64,000 nucleotides of DNA from Pacificimonas pallii (GTDB taxonomy: Bacteria; Pseudomonadota; Alphaproteobacteria; Sphingomonadales; Sphingomonadaceae): assembly GCF_019204005.1 (NCBI RefSeq), contig NZ_JAGSPA010000002.1, forward strand, positions 558,001 to 622,000. The letters run 5' to 3'. Both the position numbers and the translations under genes were made by a program. The notes under the pieces are model-generated. The model was not told the DNA's origin. It saw only the letters and a program-made list of their open reading frames with translations, and ran no database searches. Each line of letters opens with the position of its first letter. The stretch's first letter is position 1. Below are positions 47,443-55,188 of the stretch, piece by piece.

Positions 47443-47586
47443 CCCATTTCCCTAACCGCTGATTCAGCACGCTCTTTAACCGCATTTGCGAAACATATCT
47501 TAATTTTGGCCGCGTAGGTCGGCGTTTCGAATTCCGTGCGCGGTCACATTCAAGGGGCCCGTGCAAAAGAAGGGGCGAGAAAAGCG

Positions 47587-49413
47587 ATGCAAGGGCCAAT
47601 GGCATCCAAACCAGCACAACAGGGTATCTTGCGCAGACTGGTTCGCGACGAACGCGGCAATGCGATGATCATCGTCGTCGCCAGCGTATTTCCCTTGCTG
47701 GGCGCTATTGGCGGCGGCATCGACATGACGCGCGGCTATATGGCCGAAGCGCGCCTGGCCCAGACGTGCGACGCCGCCGCCCTCGCCGGTCGCAAGCTTC
47801 TTCAGGACGGCGTGACCCCTTCAATGGGTGCCGATGATATCGGGTCCCGGGAAATCGACAAGTTCGTGGATTACAATTTCGCCGACGGCCTGTTCGACGC
47901 CGAAACGGTAGACTGGGAGAGCGAGGTCGATGCCACATCAGGGGAACTAACGCTCACACTCAACACGTCGGTCCCAACCACACTGCTAAATATTGTCAAT
48001 ATCCAAAGCCTGCCCATCAGTCTGGAATGCAAGTCGATCCGGTCCGGCAATAATGTCGACGTTGTCCTGGTTCTCGATACGACTGGGTCGATGATTTGGG
48101 ATCTGGACCGCGATGAAGGCAATGCCAATGAGCGCCTGAAGGAAATGCAAAAGGCGACCCTTAGCTTTCTCGGTGTCATGGATACCCTGCGCGGACAGCT
48201 AAATGCCGCAGGGCTTCGCGTTCGTGTCGCCTTGGTTCCGTACAGCCATACGGTGAATATCGGCAAGCACCTGATCGCTGAAAATGCCGATTACGTCGAT
48301 ACGCAGTGGCAGCAATACGCCAGAGAAAGACGACCAATTCGCTGCGAATCGTCGAATAACTACTGCTATTCAGGGAACAACGTCTATGATCAAGAATGGT
48401 ACGAATATAGCAGTTTTGGCAAGCGCACTGTTGATCTGAGCGGGTTCGTGCAGCGCGGAATAGCCGCAGAAAGTCCAGGCGCCTATGATTGGCGGGGCTG
48501 CGTTGAAATGCGGACGACGGTCGATACGATCGACACCGCCGACTCTTATGTGAGTATGCCCCAAGGCGCTTGGGATATTATCGACCAGGCACCCGGTGCG
48601 GCCGCGCCGAAATGGCAGCCATATTTCAACGCGCCAGATCGCGATGCCTATGGATCCAATGCAAGATACTCATGGCCGACGTCCGGCGGCGTCAATTCGG
48701 CAGCCGCGGCGGACCCAGCATTTGCGAAACCAACGGATAATGATTTCACAGGCGAAGTCATTTATCGGCACAAGTATCGCGAAGAAGGTCCTAAACCAGT
48801 ATACTCAGAAGCCACGGGGACATCTAAGGCGTCCACGGGACCCAATCGCGCTTGTGGCCAAGAAGTTGTTCTTCTGGAAGAACTTAGTACCGAGGACCTG
48901 ACAGAAAAAGTCAACGCGCTTGAGCCCGATGGGGGTACATATCACCACATCGGCCTATACTGGGCGCTCACGCTCCTCAGCAATAAACTCCCTTTTGAGA
49001 ACACCGATACGTGGATCGAGCCGGGAGAAGGCGGGACAGCCAGACCAGTAGCGAAATATATCGTGTTTCTGACCGACGGCACGATGGACACGTCGGGGCG
49101 GGAATATACCGCATATGGCCTGGAGTATGAATCCGACTACAATAATGATGTCCGCAGCGATACCAATTCTAATACGGGATCGCGTCATCGCGCCCGTTTT
49201 CGCTATCTGTGCGAGAACGCGAAACAGCAAGGTATACAGATTCATACAGTCGCATTCACCAGCAGCGTGGGTGCCACCGACCGCACCTCTCTTGAAAAAT
49301 GCGCAACCACGGAAGATGATTTTTACCTCGCCAATAGTGGTGAGGAAGGTGAGCTGGAAGATGTGTTTGAACGGATCGGCCGAAACATCGGCTATCTGCG
49401 GGTCTCGAAATGA
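47587..49413 (+). CDS. TadG-like Flp pilus assembly protein with vWA domain
   Basis: A 608-residue protein. The TadG-type N-terminus (DERGNAMIIVVASVFPLLGA) has a TM helix, with a pilin-like Glu/Arg start, followed by a von Willebrand A domain with the MIDAS motif LDTTGSM near residue 164. A large insert (about residues 240-420) is more AT-rich and carries several Cys (RCESSNNYCYSG), so it is likely an extracellular, variable region. ATG 47587 follows a purine-rich site; the frame opens at 47536. It overlaps the next gene by four bases. It probably coats or anchors a surface filament. Confidence 0.85.
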   Translation: MQGPMASKPAQQGILRRLVRDERGNAMIIVVASVFPLLGAIGGGIDMTRGYMAEARLAQTCDAAALAGRKLLQDGVTPSMGADDIGSREIDKFVDYNFADGLFDAETVDWESEVDATSGELTLTLNTSVPTTLLNIVNIQSLPISLECKSIRSGNNVDVVLVLDTTGSMIWDLDRDEGNANERLKEMQKATLSFLGVMDTLRGQLNAAGLRVRVALVPYSHTVNIGKHLIAENADYVDTQWQQYARERRPIRCESSNNYCYSGNNVYDQEWYEYSSFGKRTVDLSGFVQRGIAAESPGAYDWRGCVEMRTTVDTIDTADSYVSMPQGAWDIIDQAPGAAAPKWQPYFNAPDRDAYGSNARYSWPTSGGVNSAAAADPAFAKPTDNDFTGEVIYRHKYREEGPKPVYSEATGTSKASTGPNRACGQEVVLLEELSTEDLTEKVNALEPDGGTYHHIGLYWALTLLSNKLPFENTDTWIEPGEGGTARPVAKYIVFLTDGTMDTSGREYTAYGLEYESDYNNDVRSDTNSNTGSRHRARFRYLCENAKQQGIQIHTVAFTSSVGATDRTSLEKCATTEDDFYLANSGEEGELEDVFERIGRNIGYLRVSK

Positions 49414-50078
49414 GCGGCCTGTTCAAGCGTGCGGCCGGCGATGATCGCGGCAGCTACATTGTCGAGTTTGCGGTTCTCGCATTACCGATGATGACCATGC
49501 TGCTCGGCATGATCGAAGTCGGCTATTATTCCTATGCCAAATCCCGCACCGAAGGCGTGCTGAGAGAGGTTTCGCGCCTTTCGGCGACGGGTTTTTTCAT
49601 CACGGAAGAGGAAACCGTCGATGAAGATGATGGCGATGGCGACGGTGAGGAAGACGAGGATGCCCCTCAGACATCCCTCGAGCTCATCACCGAATATATC
49701 GCTGCCGAGATCAACACGATCCCGGGTGCCGAGTTCGATGTCGATGTCCGATCCTATCAGGATTTTCAGGATATCGGCAATCCCGAGCCAATCGTGTCGG
49801 ATGCAGACCCTCTTGGCGGAGCACCCGGCATCGGCGACTGCTTCGTCGATGTCACGGGCGATGGTGAGTGGACGGAGGATATCCCCGGCATTGACGGTGT
49901 CGGCGGCTCTGAAGACATTGTCTATTTCGGCCTCGCCGTGCGTTATAAACCGCTTTTTGGCCTGTCGCGTACCTTCGCGGGTGATGAACTCGTCATCGAT
50001 CTCAACGCCGGTATCAAGAACGAGCCGTTCGCCAATGCCGCCAATTATGCGAGGGCGACAGTATGTATCGAGGAGTAG
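49410..50078 (+). CDS. TadE-like pseudopilin with acidic loop
   Basis: A 222-residue TadE/G-family protein. The N-terminus RGSYIVEFAVLALPMMTML is a pilin-like hydrophobic segment with the key Glu. It is followed by a highly acidic stretch (EEETVDEDDGDGDGEEDEDA) and a periplasmic C-terminal domain. It is translated in overlap with the TadG gene (ATGA) and overlaps the next TadE gene by 16 bases. It likely forms a minor pilin or adaptor of a Tad-like system. Confidence 0.85.
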   Translation: MSGLFKRAAGDDRGSYIVEFAVLALPMMTMLLGMIEVGYYSYAKSRTEGVLREVSRLSATGFFITEEETVDEDDGDGDGEEDEDAPQTSLELITEYIAAEINTIPGAEFDVDVRSYQDFQDIGNPEPIVSDADPLGGAPGIGDCFVDVTGDGEWTEDIPGIDGVGGSEDIVYFGLAVRYKPLFGLSRTFAGDELVIDLNAGIKNEPFANAANYARATVCIEE

Positions 50079-50803
50079 TCGGCAGGCTTGCCGCGAAGCT
50101 GGGCTGGGCAAGACGCCTGGGGCGCCGCGCCCGAAACGACGAAAGCGGCGTGGCGTTCATGGAATTCGCGCTCACCCTGCCCTTCCTGACAATGTCGTTT
50201 CTCGGCGGTGTCGAACTCGTCAATCTGACGGTCAAGCATCAGCAAATGAGCCGGATCGCCACAACGACGGCGGACCTTGCGGCGCGATTCCGTTCGTCAA
50301 TCGACGAAACCGACGTGGAAACGCTCTTTCTTGGCGCGCGCCTCGCGCTCAAAGACGCCGAATTCGACGAACGTGGACGCGTCATCTTATCGGCGATTAC
50401 CGCATTCCAGCCCGATGGTGACGGGAACTCCAATGGACACCAGATCCGCTGGCAGCGCTGCGACGGTGACTATGATATTGTCAGCACCATCGGCGGCGAA
50501 GGCTGGGGGGTCGACGAAGAGGGCGAACCAACGGGCGAGATTCCCCTTGTGCACGGCATGGAGGTTCTCTGGCCAAACACGGTGATGTTCGCCGAAGTGA
50601 CCTATGTCTATGAGCCGATCTTCGGCGCGGGTGGATTTCTTTCGGATATTTCCGAGGTTTTCGAGGAACGTGAAATTAGCTACCGCGCCGCGTTTATCGC
50701 CCGCGAACTCTCGCTGCAGACGATTACCAACACTACAAACATACCCGAGCCCGACCTCTCCACGTGCCCGCAGCCGATTCGCGGCGAACTTGGGGAGGGC
50801 TAG
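50063..50803 (+). CDS. TadE-like pseudopilin
   Basis: A 246-residue protein, second TadE-type copy. The hydrophobic start (DESGVAFMEFALTLPFLTMS) has the conserved Glu. The rest is a mixed periplasmic domain with QRCDGDYD and WPNTVMFAEVTYVYEPIFG. It overlaps the previous gene by 16 bases. The window holds no tad ATPase, platform or prepilin peptidase genes, so those would have to be elsewhere. Confidence 0.85.
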   Translation: MYRGVVGRLAAKLGWARRLGRRARNDESGVAFMEFALTLPFLTMSFLGGVELVNLTVKHQQMSRIATTTADLAARFRSSIDETDVETLFLGARLALKDAEFDERGRVILSAITAFQPDGDGNSNGHQIRWQRCDGDYDIVSTIGGEGWGVDEEGEPTGEIPLVHGMEVLWPNTVMFAEVTYVYEPIFGAGGFLSDISEVFEEREISYRAAFIARELSLQTITNTTNIPEPDLSTCPQPIRGELGEG

Positions 50804-50889
50804 GGAAACCGCCTGACAGATGGCACGGCGCTCAAGGAAAGCGTCCGGCGCCATCGGCCAGACTTTTGAATGTACGCGCGGGCAATAAA

Positions 50890-52572
50890 CTAGCGCGTGA
50901 GTTTTCTGTAGGTCATCCGGCTTGGCCGGTCCGCCGCATCGCCGAGGCGTCGGCGCTTATCTTCCTCATAAGCCTCGAAATTGCCCTCGAACCATTCCAC
51001 GTGGCTGTCGCCCTCGAAAGCCAGAATATGCGTAGCCAGACGATCTAGGAAAAAACGGTCATGGGAAATAACGACGGCACAGCCCGCGAAATTCTCAAGA
51101 GCATCTTCCAGCGCACGCAGCGTTTCAACATCGAGGTCGTTCGTCGGTTCGTCGAGCAGCAGCACATTGCCACCCTTTTTGAGCATCTTGGCGATGTGGA
51201 CCCGGTTACGTTCGCCGCCCGATAGCTGTCCGACGACTTTCTGCTGATCGCTGCCCTTGAAGTTGAAAGCTCCGACATAGGCCCGGGTCGAAATTTTCTG
51301 TTTGCCGAATTCAAAATAATCCATCTCGTCTGACACTTCCTGCCAGACATTCTTCTTTGGATCGAGGTGATCCCGGCTCTGGTCCACATAGCCCAGATGC
51401 ACGGTGTCGCCGATTTCGATCTTGCCGCTATCAGGTTGTTCCTGACCGGTGATCATCTTGAATAATGTCGACTTACCCGCGCCATTGGGGCCGATCACAC
51501 CGACAATGCCGCCGCGCGGCAGGATGAAGTCCAGGTTTTCGAACAGCAGCTTGTCGCCGTACGCCTTGGAAAGGCCCCTCGCCTCGATAACCTTGCCACC
51601 AAGACGCTCGGGATTCTGAATAAGGATCTCCGCGGCGCCGATTTTCCGGTTTTCCTGGCTGGCCACAAGGTCATCGAAGCGGTTGATACGCGCCTTCGAT
51701 TTCGATTGACGGCCTTTCGCGGATTTCTTGATCCACTCCAGCTCTTCCTTGATGGCCTTTTGCTTGCCTTCGTCTTCGCGGCCTTCCTGGTCCAGGCGCT
51801 TCGCCTTCTGTTCCAGATAGCCGGAATAGTTCGCTTCGTAGATATAATAGCGACCACGATCCAGCTCGAGCACCCAGCTGACCACATTGTCCAGAAAATA
51901 GCGGTCATGGGTGACCAGGATGACATTGCCGGCATAGTCGACCAGATGCTTCTCCAGCCAGGCGACACTTTCCGCATCAAGATGGTTCGTCGGCTCGTCG
52001 AGCAGCAGAATGTCCGGCTTTTGCAGCAGCAGGCGGCAAAGCGCGACGCGGCGTTTCTCACCGCCCGACAGATTTTCGACGCCGCTATCGGCGGGCGGAC
52101 AGCGCAGCGCTTCCATCGCGATATTCAGCGTGGTGTCGAGATTCCAGCCATCCGCGGCATCGATCTCTTCCTGAAGCGTGCCCATCTCGGCCAGCAGCGC
52201 GTCGAAATCGACGTCGTCGGGCGGATCGCCCATAAGCGTCGAAATTTCATTGAAGCGGGCCACCTTATCAGCAACGCCGCCCATTCCGTCCATGACGTTC
52301 TCTTTGACCGTTTTGGTCGAGTCGAGCTCTGGCTCCTGTTCCAGATAGCCAACGGTGATATTCTCGCCGGCCCACGCCTCACCGACGAAATCCTTATCGC
52401 GCCCCGCCATGATTTTCATCAGCGTGGATTTGCCGGTACCGTTCGGCCCAACAATGGCGATTTTCGTTCCCGGATAGAATTGCAGCGTCAAATTGCTGAA
52501 AACAGGCTTTGGCTGACCAGGGTAGGTCTTGGTCAGCTCTTTCATAACAAAGGAATATTGGCCCGCGCTCAC
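50890..52572 (-). CDS. ettA: Energy-dependent translational throttle protein EttA (ABC-F)
   Basis: A 560-residue soluble ABC-F protein that senses ATP/ADP and gates the first translation cycles at the ribosomal E site. It has two ATPase domains: GPNGTGKSTLMK and LSGGEKRRVALC / DEPTNHLD, then GPNGAGKSTLFK and LSGGERNRVHIA / DEPTNDLD. The linker and EttA arm lie between them. The start is GTG 52572, before VSAGQYSFVMKELTK, with GGAG upstream; the frame open to 52677 does not match the family. Confidence 0.94.
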   Translation of the reverse strand: MSAGQYSFVMKELTKTYPGQPKPVFSNLTLQFYPGTKIAIVGPNGTGKSTLMKIMAGRDKDFVGEAWAGENITVGYLEQEPELDSTKTVKENVMDGMGGVADKVARFNEISTLMGDPPDDVDFDALLAEMGTLQEEIDAADGWNLDTTLNIAMEALRCPPADSGVENLSGGEKRRVALCRLLLQKPDILLLDEPTNHLDAESVAWLEKHLVDYAGNVILVTHDRYFLDNVVSWVLELDRGRYYIYEANYSGYLEQKAKRLDQEGREDEGKQKAIKEELEWIKKSAKGRQSKSKARINRFDDLVASQENRKIGAAEILIQNPERLGGKVIEARGLSKAYGDKLLFENLDFILPRGGIVGVIGPNGAGKSTLFKMITGQEQPDSGKIEIGDTVHLGYVDQSRDHLDPKKNVWQEVSDEMDYFEFGKQKISTRAYVGAFNFKGSDQQKVVGQLSGGERNRVHIAKMLKKGGNVLLLDEPTNDLDVETLRALEDALENFAGCAVVISHDRFFLDRLATHILAFEGDSHVEWFEGNFEAYEEDKRRRLGDAADRPSRMTYRKLTR

Positions 52573-52847
52573 TGGCTCAGCTCCGTATCTTAAAGGGAAG
52601 TGCGATGCGCCGCAGATAAGGACTGACGGAACCGAGAGCAAGGTGAGCCGGATACCAGCTTGTAATGAATCTTGCATGAACGTGATGGGCTGCTAATGAA
52701 GCGGCGCGGTACGGATGGCGAGTTGTGCCTACCCGGCCGAGTAAACGTGCCGAGGGAGGCATATTTTTTGGCGAAACAGACCAGCCCAATTCGGTGCCAA
52801 GGTTTTTAAGTCCAACCCCCTTCCGCAACGAATCCCATCAGGAAGCC
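52573..52847. other. Intergenic region between ettA and the stress lipoprotein
   Basis: Part of the 329-base divergent gap between ettA and the lipoprotein. No gene is seen. The last 55 bases hold the promoter listed next. The rest presumably contains the ettA promoter, without a distinctive motif. Confidence 0.4.
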
Positions 52848-52873
52848 GGAACCAATATCAATCCACGACCGTT
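52848..52873 (+). promoter_or_regulatory. Consensus EcfG (general stress sigma) promoter
   Basis: GGAAC at 52848-52852 and CGTT at 52870-52873, separated by exactly 17 bases, match the alphaproteobacterial EcfG consensus GGAAC-N16/17-CGTT. The site lies 28 bases upstream of the lipoprotein ATG at 52902, which implies a transcription start about 20 bases before the ATG. EcfG is released from NepR by PhyR under stress. No PhyR or NepR gene is in the window. Confidence 0.7.
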
Positions 52874-52901
52874 CGGTTTCTGATAAATAAGGAGAGTATC
52901 A

Positions 52902-53183
52902 ATGAAGAAGTTCGCAATTGCATTCACCGGTATGAGCGCCCTCGCCCTTGCTGCATGTGGCCCTCAGGAAGCTGCTGAAGACGTGGCTGAAGAGAAGCTG
53001 GAAGCGCAGGAAGACATCCTCGAAGAGGAAGCTGATCTTGCTGACGAGCTGGGCATGGAAGCCGAGAGCGACCAGCTCGACGCAGAAGCAGATGCCATGG
53101 GCGAAATGGCTGATGACGTCGACGGCACGAACCTTGTCGACGATTCAGGCCTGACGGAAGACGGCGGCAACACCGAAATGTAA
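52902..53183 (+). CDS. Small acidic lipoprotein
   Basis: A 93-residue protein: signal (KKFAIAFTGMSALALAAC, lipobox LAAC, Cys 19) followed by an almost entirely helical acidic region rich in Glu, Asp and Ala with heptad-like pattern (KLEAQEDILEEEADLADE). It would sit on the periplasmic face of a membrane. GGAGAG precedes the ATG. An EcfG promoter and a strong terminator flank it, so it is its own stress-induced unit. No known family is recognised. Confidence 0.85.
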   Translation: MKKFAIAFTGMSALALAACGPQEAAEDVAEEKLEAQEDILEEEADLADELGMEAESDQLDAEADAMGEMADDVDGTNLVDDSGLTEDGGNTEM

Positions 53184-53211
53184 TTTCGGTTCGATGCCTG
53201 TCGAATGATGG

Positions 53212-53247
53212 AAAGGGCGTTCCGGAAACGGGACGCCCTTTTCTTTT
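53212..53247 (+). terminator. Strong rho-independent terminator
   Basis: A 12-base stem (AAAGGGCGTTCC at 53212-53223, GGGACGCCCTTT at 53230-53241, with one G-U pair) and loop GGAAAC are followed by a T-rich tract. It lies 28 bases after the lipoprotein stop. Confidence 0.85.
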
Positions 53248-53296
53248 CGCCGATATGGCTGTGCATTGCGAAGCGATCTGCTGAAGGACCCAAATC

Positions 53297-54079
53297 ATGC
53301 CTACCGAGATGTTGAGATTTCCCAGTGCGAAAGGTCATGAGCTTGGCGGTACGCTTGTCCAGGCTGAGGGTGAATGGGTAGATGCGCCGCGCGCGACCGC
53401 GCTATTCGCCCATTGTTTTACATGCACAATGAAAAGCCATGCCGCCGTTCGGTTATCCCGCGCGCTCGCCCAGCAGGGTGTTCAGGTTTTGCGGTTTGAT
53501 TTCACCGGCCTTGGAGAGTCCGAAGGTGCATTCGCCAGAAGCGGCTTTGCGGCAAACGTCAATGATGTCGTCTCCGCGAGCGAAGCCCTTTCCGCTGGCG
53601 GTCATGCCCCCGCCCTTCTTATTGGACATAGCCTTGGCGGTGCCGCCGTGCTGGCAGCGGCCAGCAGGATTCCGAGCGCGCGCGCCGTGGTCACTCTCGG
53701 CGCGCCATATGAGGTCGATCATGTTCTCGACCAGCTTGGCGATAGTCTGAAGCGAATCGAAAAAGATGGTTCCGCACAGGTGGAAATTGGCGGTCGACCA
53801 TTCGAGGTTAGCAGGGAATTTCTGGATGGCACGCGGGGACAGGGACAACGGAGCCGCATCGAAACCCTGCGCCGCGCGCTCCTCGTCATGCATTCACCAA
53901 CCGACCAGATCGTCGGAATTGAGCATGCGGCAAAGATATTCACCGCTGCGAAGCATCCGAAAAGCTATGTTTCCCTCGACGATGCAGATCATTTGCTGAC
54001 GCGTGCCGCTGACACCGAATATGCCGCGGGCGTCATAACCGCATGGTTGCAGCGATATGTAGACTTACCGCGCGAGTGA
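53297..54079 (+). CDS. Alpha/beta hydrolase
   Basis: A 260-residue hydrolase. The nucleophile elbow is IGHSLGGAAVLA, the oxyanion region follows ALFAHCFTCTMKSHA, and a catalytic His lies in LDDADHLL. Members with this build often pair with or fuse to OsmC-like domains; there is none here. GAAGGA precedes the ATG. It precedes the SDR gene on the same strand by 41 bases, so both may share a transcript. Substrate unknown. Confidence 0.88.
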   Translation: MPTEMLRFPSAKGHELGGTLVQAEGEWVDAPRATALFAHCFTCTMKSHAAVRLSRALAQQGVQVLRFDFTGLGESEGAFARSGFAANVNDVVSASEALSAGGHAPALLIGHSLGGAAVLAAASRIPSARAVVTLGAPYEVDHVLDQLGDSLKRIEKDGSAQVEIGGRPFEVSREFLDGTRGQGQRSRIETLRRALLVMHSPTDQIVGIEHAAKIFTAAKHPKSYVSLDDADHLLTRAADTEYAAGVITAWLQRYVDLPRE

Positions 54080-54120
54080 CGGCAGGCACGCCGCGAACGT
54101 CATTCCTGAAAGGCTCTGTC

Positions 54121-54825
54121 ATGTCCATCCGCATCCTTGTGACCGGTTCAACACGCGGTATTGGCGCAGCCATTGTGAACGCACTGCCGGATGCGAACAC
54201 CATCATGCACGGCACACGCGACGATAAGGGGACGATCGGCGTTGATTTCGAGGCGCCGGACGGCGCAGCGACATTGTGGCGCCGCGCGCTCGACGCCGCA
54301 GGGGGGCAGATCGATGTGCTGGTCAACAATGCCGGGCTGTTCAGCCCCGTCCCGATTGACAGCGAGCCGGACGACTGGTCCGATGGCTGGCGACGAAGCC
54401 TTTCGATCAACCTGCAGGCGCCTGCGGATCTGTGCCGACTGGCCGTCAATCACTGGCGGGAGCGCGGCGTGGGCGGACGGATCGTGAATATAGCGAGCCG
54501 GGCTGCATATCGCGGCGATGGGATCGATTATGGCCATTACGCCGCGGCGAAGGCAGGACTCGTGGGGCTCTCAAAGACGCTCGCACGCGGCCTGGCGGCA
54601 GAAGGCATTCTCGTCTTTACGGTCACGCCAGGCTATGTGATGACAGGAATGGCGGATGACTATCTGGCATCACGCGGCGGCGATGATCTTCTCGCCGACA
54701 TTCCCCTTGGCCGCGTCGCGCAGCCAGAGGAAGTGGCGTCAATTGTCCGCTATCTTGTCATGGAAGCACCAGCCTCCATGACAGGCGCCGTCATTGACGT
54801 GAACGGCGCCAGCTTTGTCAGATAA
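54121..54825 (+). CDS. Short-chain dehydrogenase/reductase
   Basis: A 234-residue SDR with the nucleotide-binding TGSTRGIG, NNAG, catalytic Ser in IASRAAYRGDG, and YxxxK in YGHYAAAKAGL. It oxidises or reduces an alcohol or carbonyl using NAD(P); the Thr-Gly-Ser-Thr start leaves NADP preference open. The frame reaches back to 54043 inside the hydrolase, but family similarity begins at ATG 54121. It probably works with the hydrolase on a shared substrate. Confidence 0.93.
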   Translation: MSIRILVTGSTRGIGAAIVNALPDANTIMHGTRDDKGTIGVDFEAPDGAATLWRRALDAAGGQIDVLVNNAGLFSPVPIDSEPDDWSDGWRRSLSINLQAPADLCRLAVNHWRERGVGGRIVNIASRAAYRGDGIDYGHYAAAKAGLVGLSKTLARGLAAEGILVFTVTPGYVMTGMADDYLASRGGDDLLADIPLGRVAQPEEVASIVRYLVMEAPASMTGAVIDVNGASFVR

Positions 54826-54833
54826 TAAGGCGC

Positions 54834-54956
54834 TTAAGCGCGCCAGGCGTGAAACAGCGGCATGGCGCGTGTGGCGCGCACGACGGTACGGCGGACATTG
54901 CGGCTACGGAGGCCCAGGAACATCGCGGGGCGGGAGGACTTGGTCTGGATCGACAT
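54834..54956 (-). CDS. 40-residue arginine-rich small protein (candidate)
   Basis: An open frame (MSIQTKSSRPAMFLGL, then RSRNVRRTVVRATRAMPLF, ending HAWRA) with AAGGGA seven bases before its ATG. It is strongly basic (nine Arg). No known family is recognised; it is not DUF1127, though small Arg-rich proteins of that kind occur with CcsR-type RNAs. It lies convergent with the SDR, eight bases apart. Its upstream leader contains a strong hairpin and, further up, a CtrA box. Because no homology can be checked here, confidence is moderate. Confidence 0.5.
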   Translation of the reverse strand: MSIQTKSSRPAMFLGLRSRNVRRTVVRATRAMPLFHAWRA

Positions 54957-54980
54957 GATGCTATCCCTTCATAAGATGAA

Positions 54981-55021
54981 CCGCCGAGGCCTGCGGGGAG
55001 TGGGGGAGTAGGCCCCGGCGG
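54981..55021 (-). promoter_or_regulatory. Leader hairpin with C-rich loop
   Basis: On the minus strand a 12-base stem forms between 55021-55010 and 54992-54981; it contains one G-U pair that on the plus strand would be an A-C mismatch, so it is better formed in minus-strand RNA. The loop is ACUCCCCCACUCCCCGC. C-rich loops are typical of alphaproteobacterial regulatory RNAs, since they can bind Shine-Dalgarno sequences. It sits 25 bases before the 40-residue ORF. It could be a riboregulator in the 5' leader or a small RNA. Confidence 0.5.
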
Positions 55022-55078
55022 TCTGCGCATCATATGCGGCAAGTCGACACCGATAAGTAGGCGACAAAAATCGCTGGC

Positions 55079-55101
55079 AGCCATGCATTGAACGCATGGC
55101 T
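55079..55101. terminator. Hairpin AGCCATGC/GCATGGCT
   Basis: An eight-base perfect stem (55079-55086 and 55094-55101) with a seven-base loop. On the minus strand an AT-rich GCGATTTTT lies just downstream, so it may end transcripts from the P450 side. No strong U-run follows directly. Confidence 0.4.
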
Positions 55102-55118
55102 TTCGTTAACTATTTCAG

Positions 55119-55133
55119 TTAAGACGTTTTTAA
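55119..55133. promoter_or_regulatory. CtrA-type box TTAA-N7-TTAA
   Basis: TTAA at 55119-55122 and TTAA at 55130-55133 with seven bases between match the CtrA consensus exactly. A further TTAA at 55106-55109 is nine bases upstream. It lies 163 bases upstream of the 40-residue ORF and 55 bases past the P450 stop. CtrA controls motility and cell cycle in alphaproteobacteria. Whether a transcript starts here is not visible. Confidence 0.5.
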
Positions 55134-55188
55134 GACACTTTCATGTCAGTCGGCGGTGTCCCACGAAATTGGCGAGAGCCGAAGGCGA

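Noticed and set aside
50804-50889. GATGGC...GCCATC pairing between TadE and ettA as a bidirectional terminator
   Set aside because: Pairing is short and interrupted, and no T-tract lies on either side.
54818-55084. 88-codon minus frame overlapping the SDR end
   Set aside because: Its Pro/Ser-rich translation is out of frame with the better supported 40-codon ORF, and its leader would overlap the structured hairpin.
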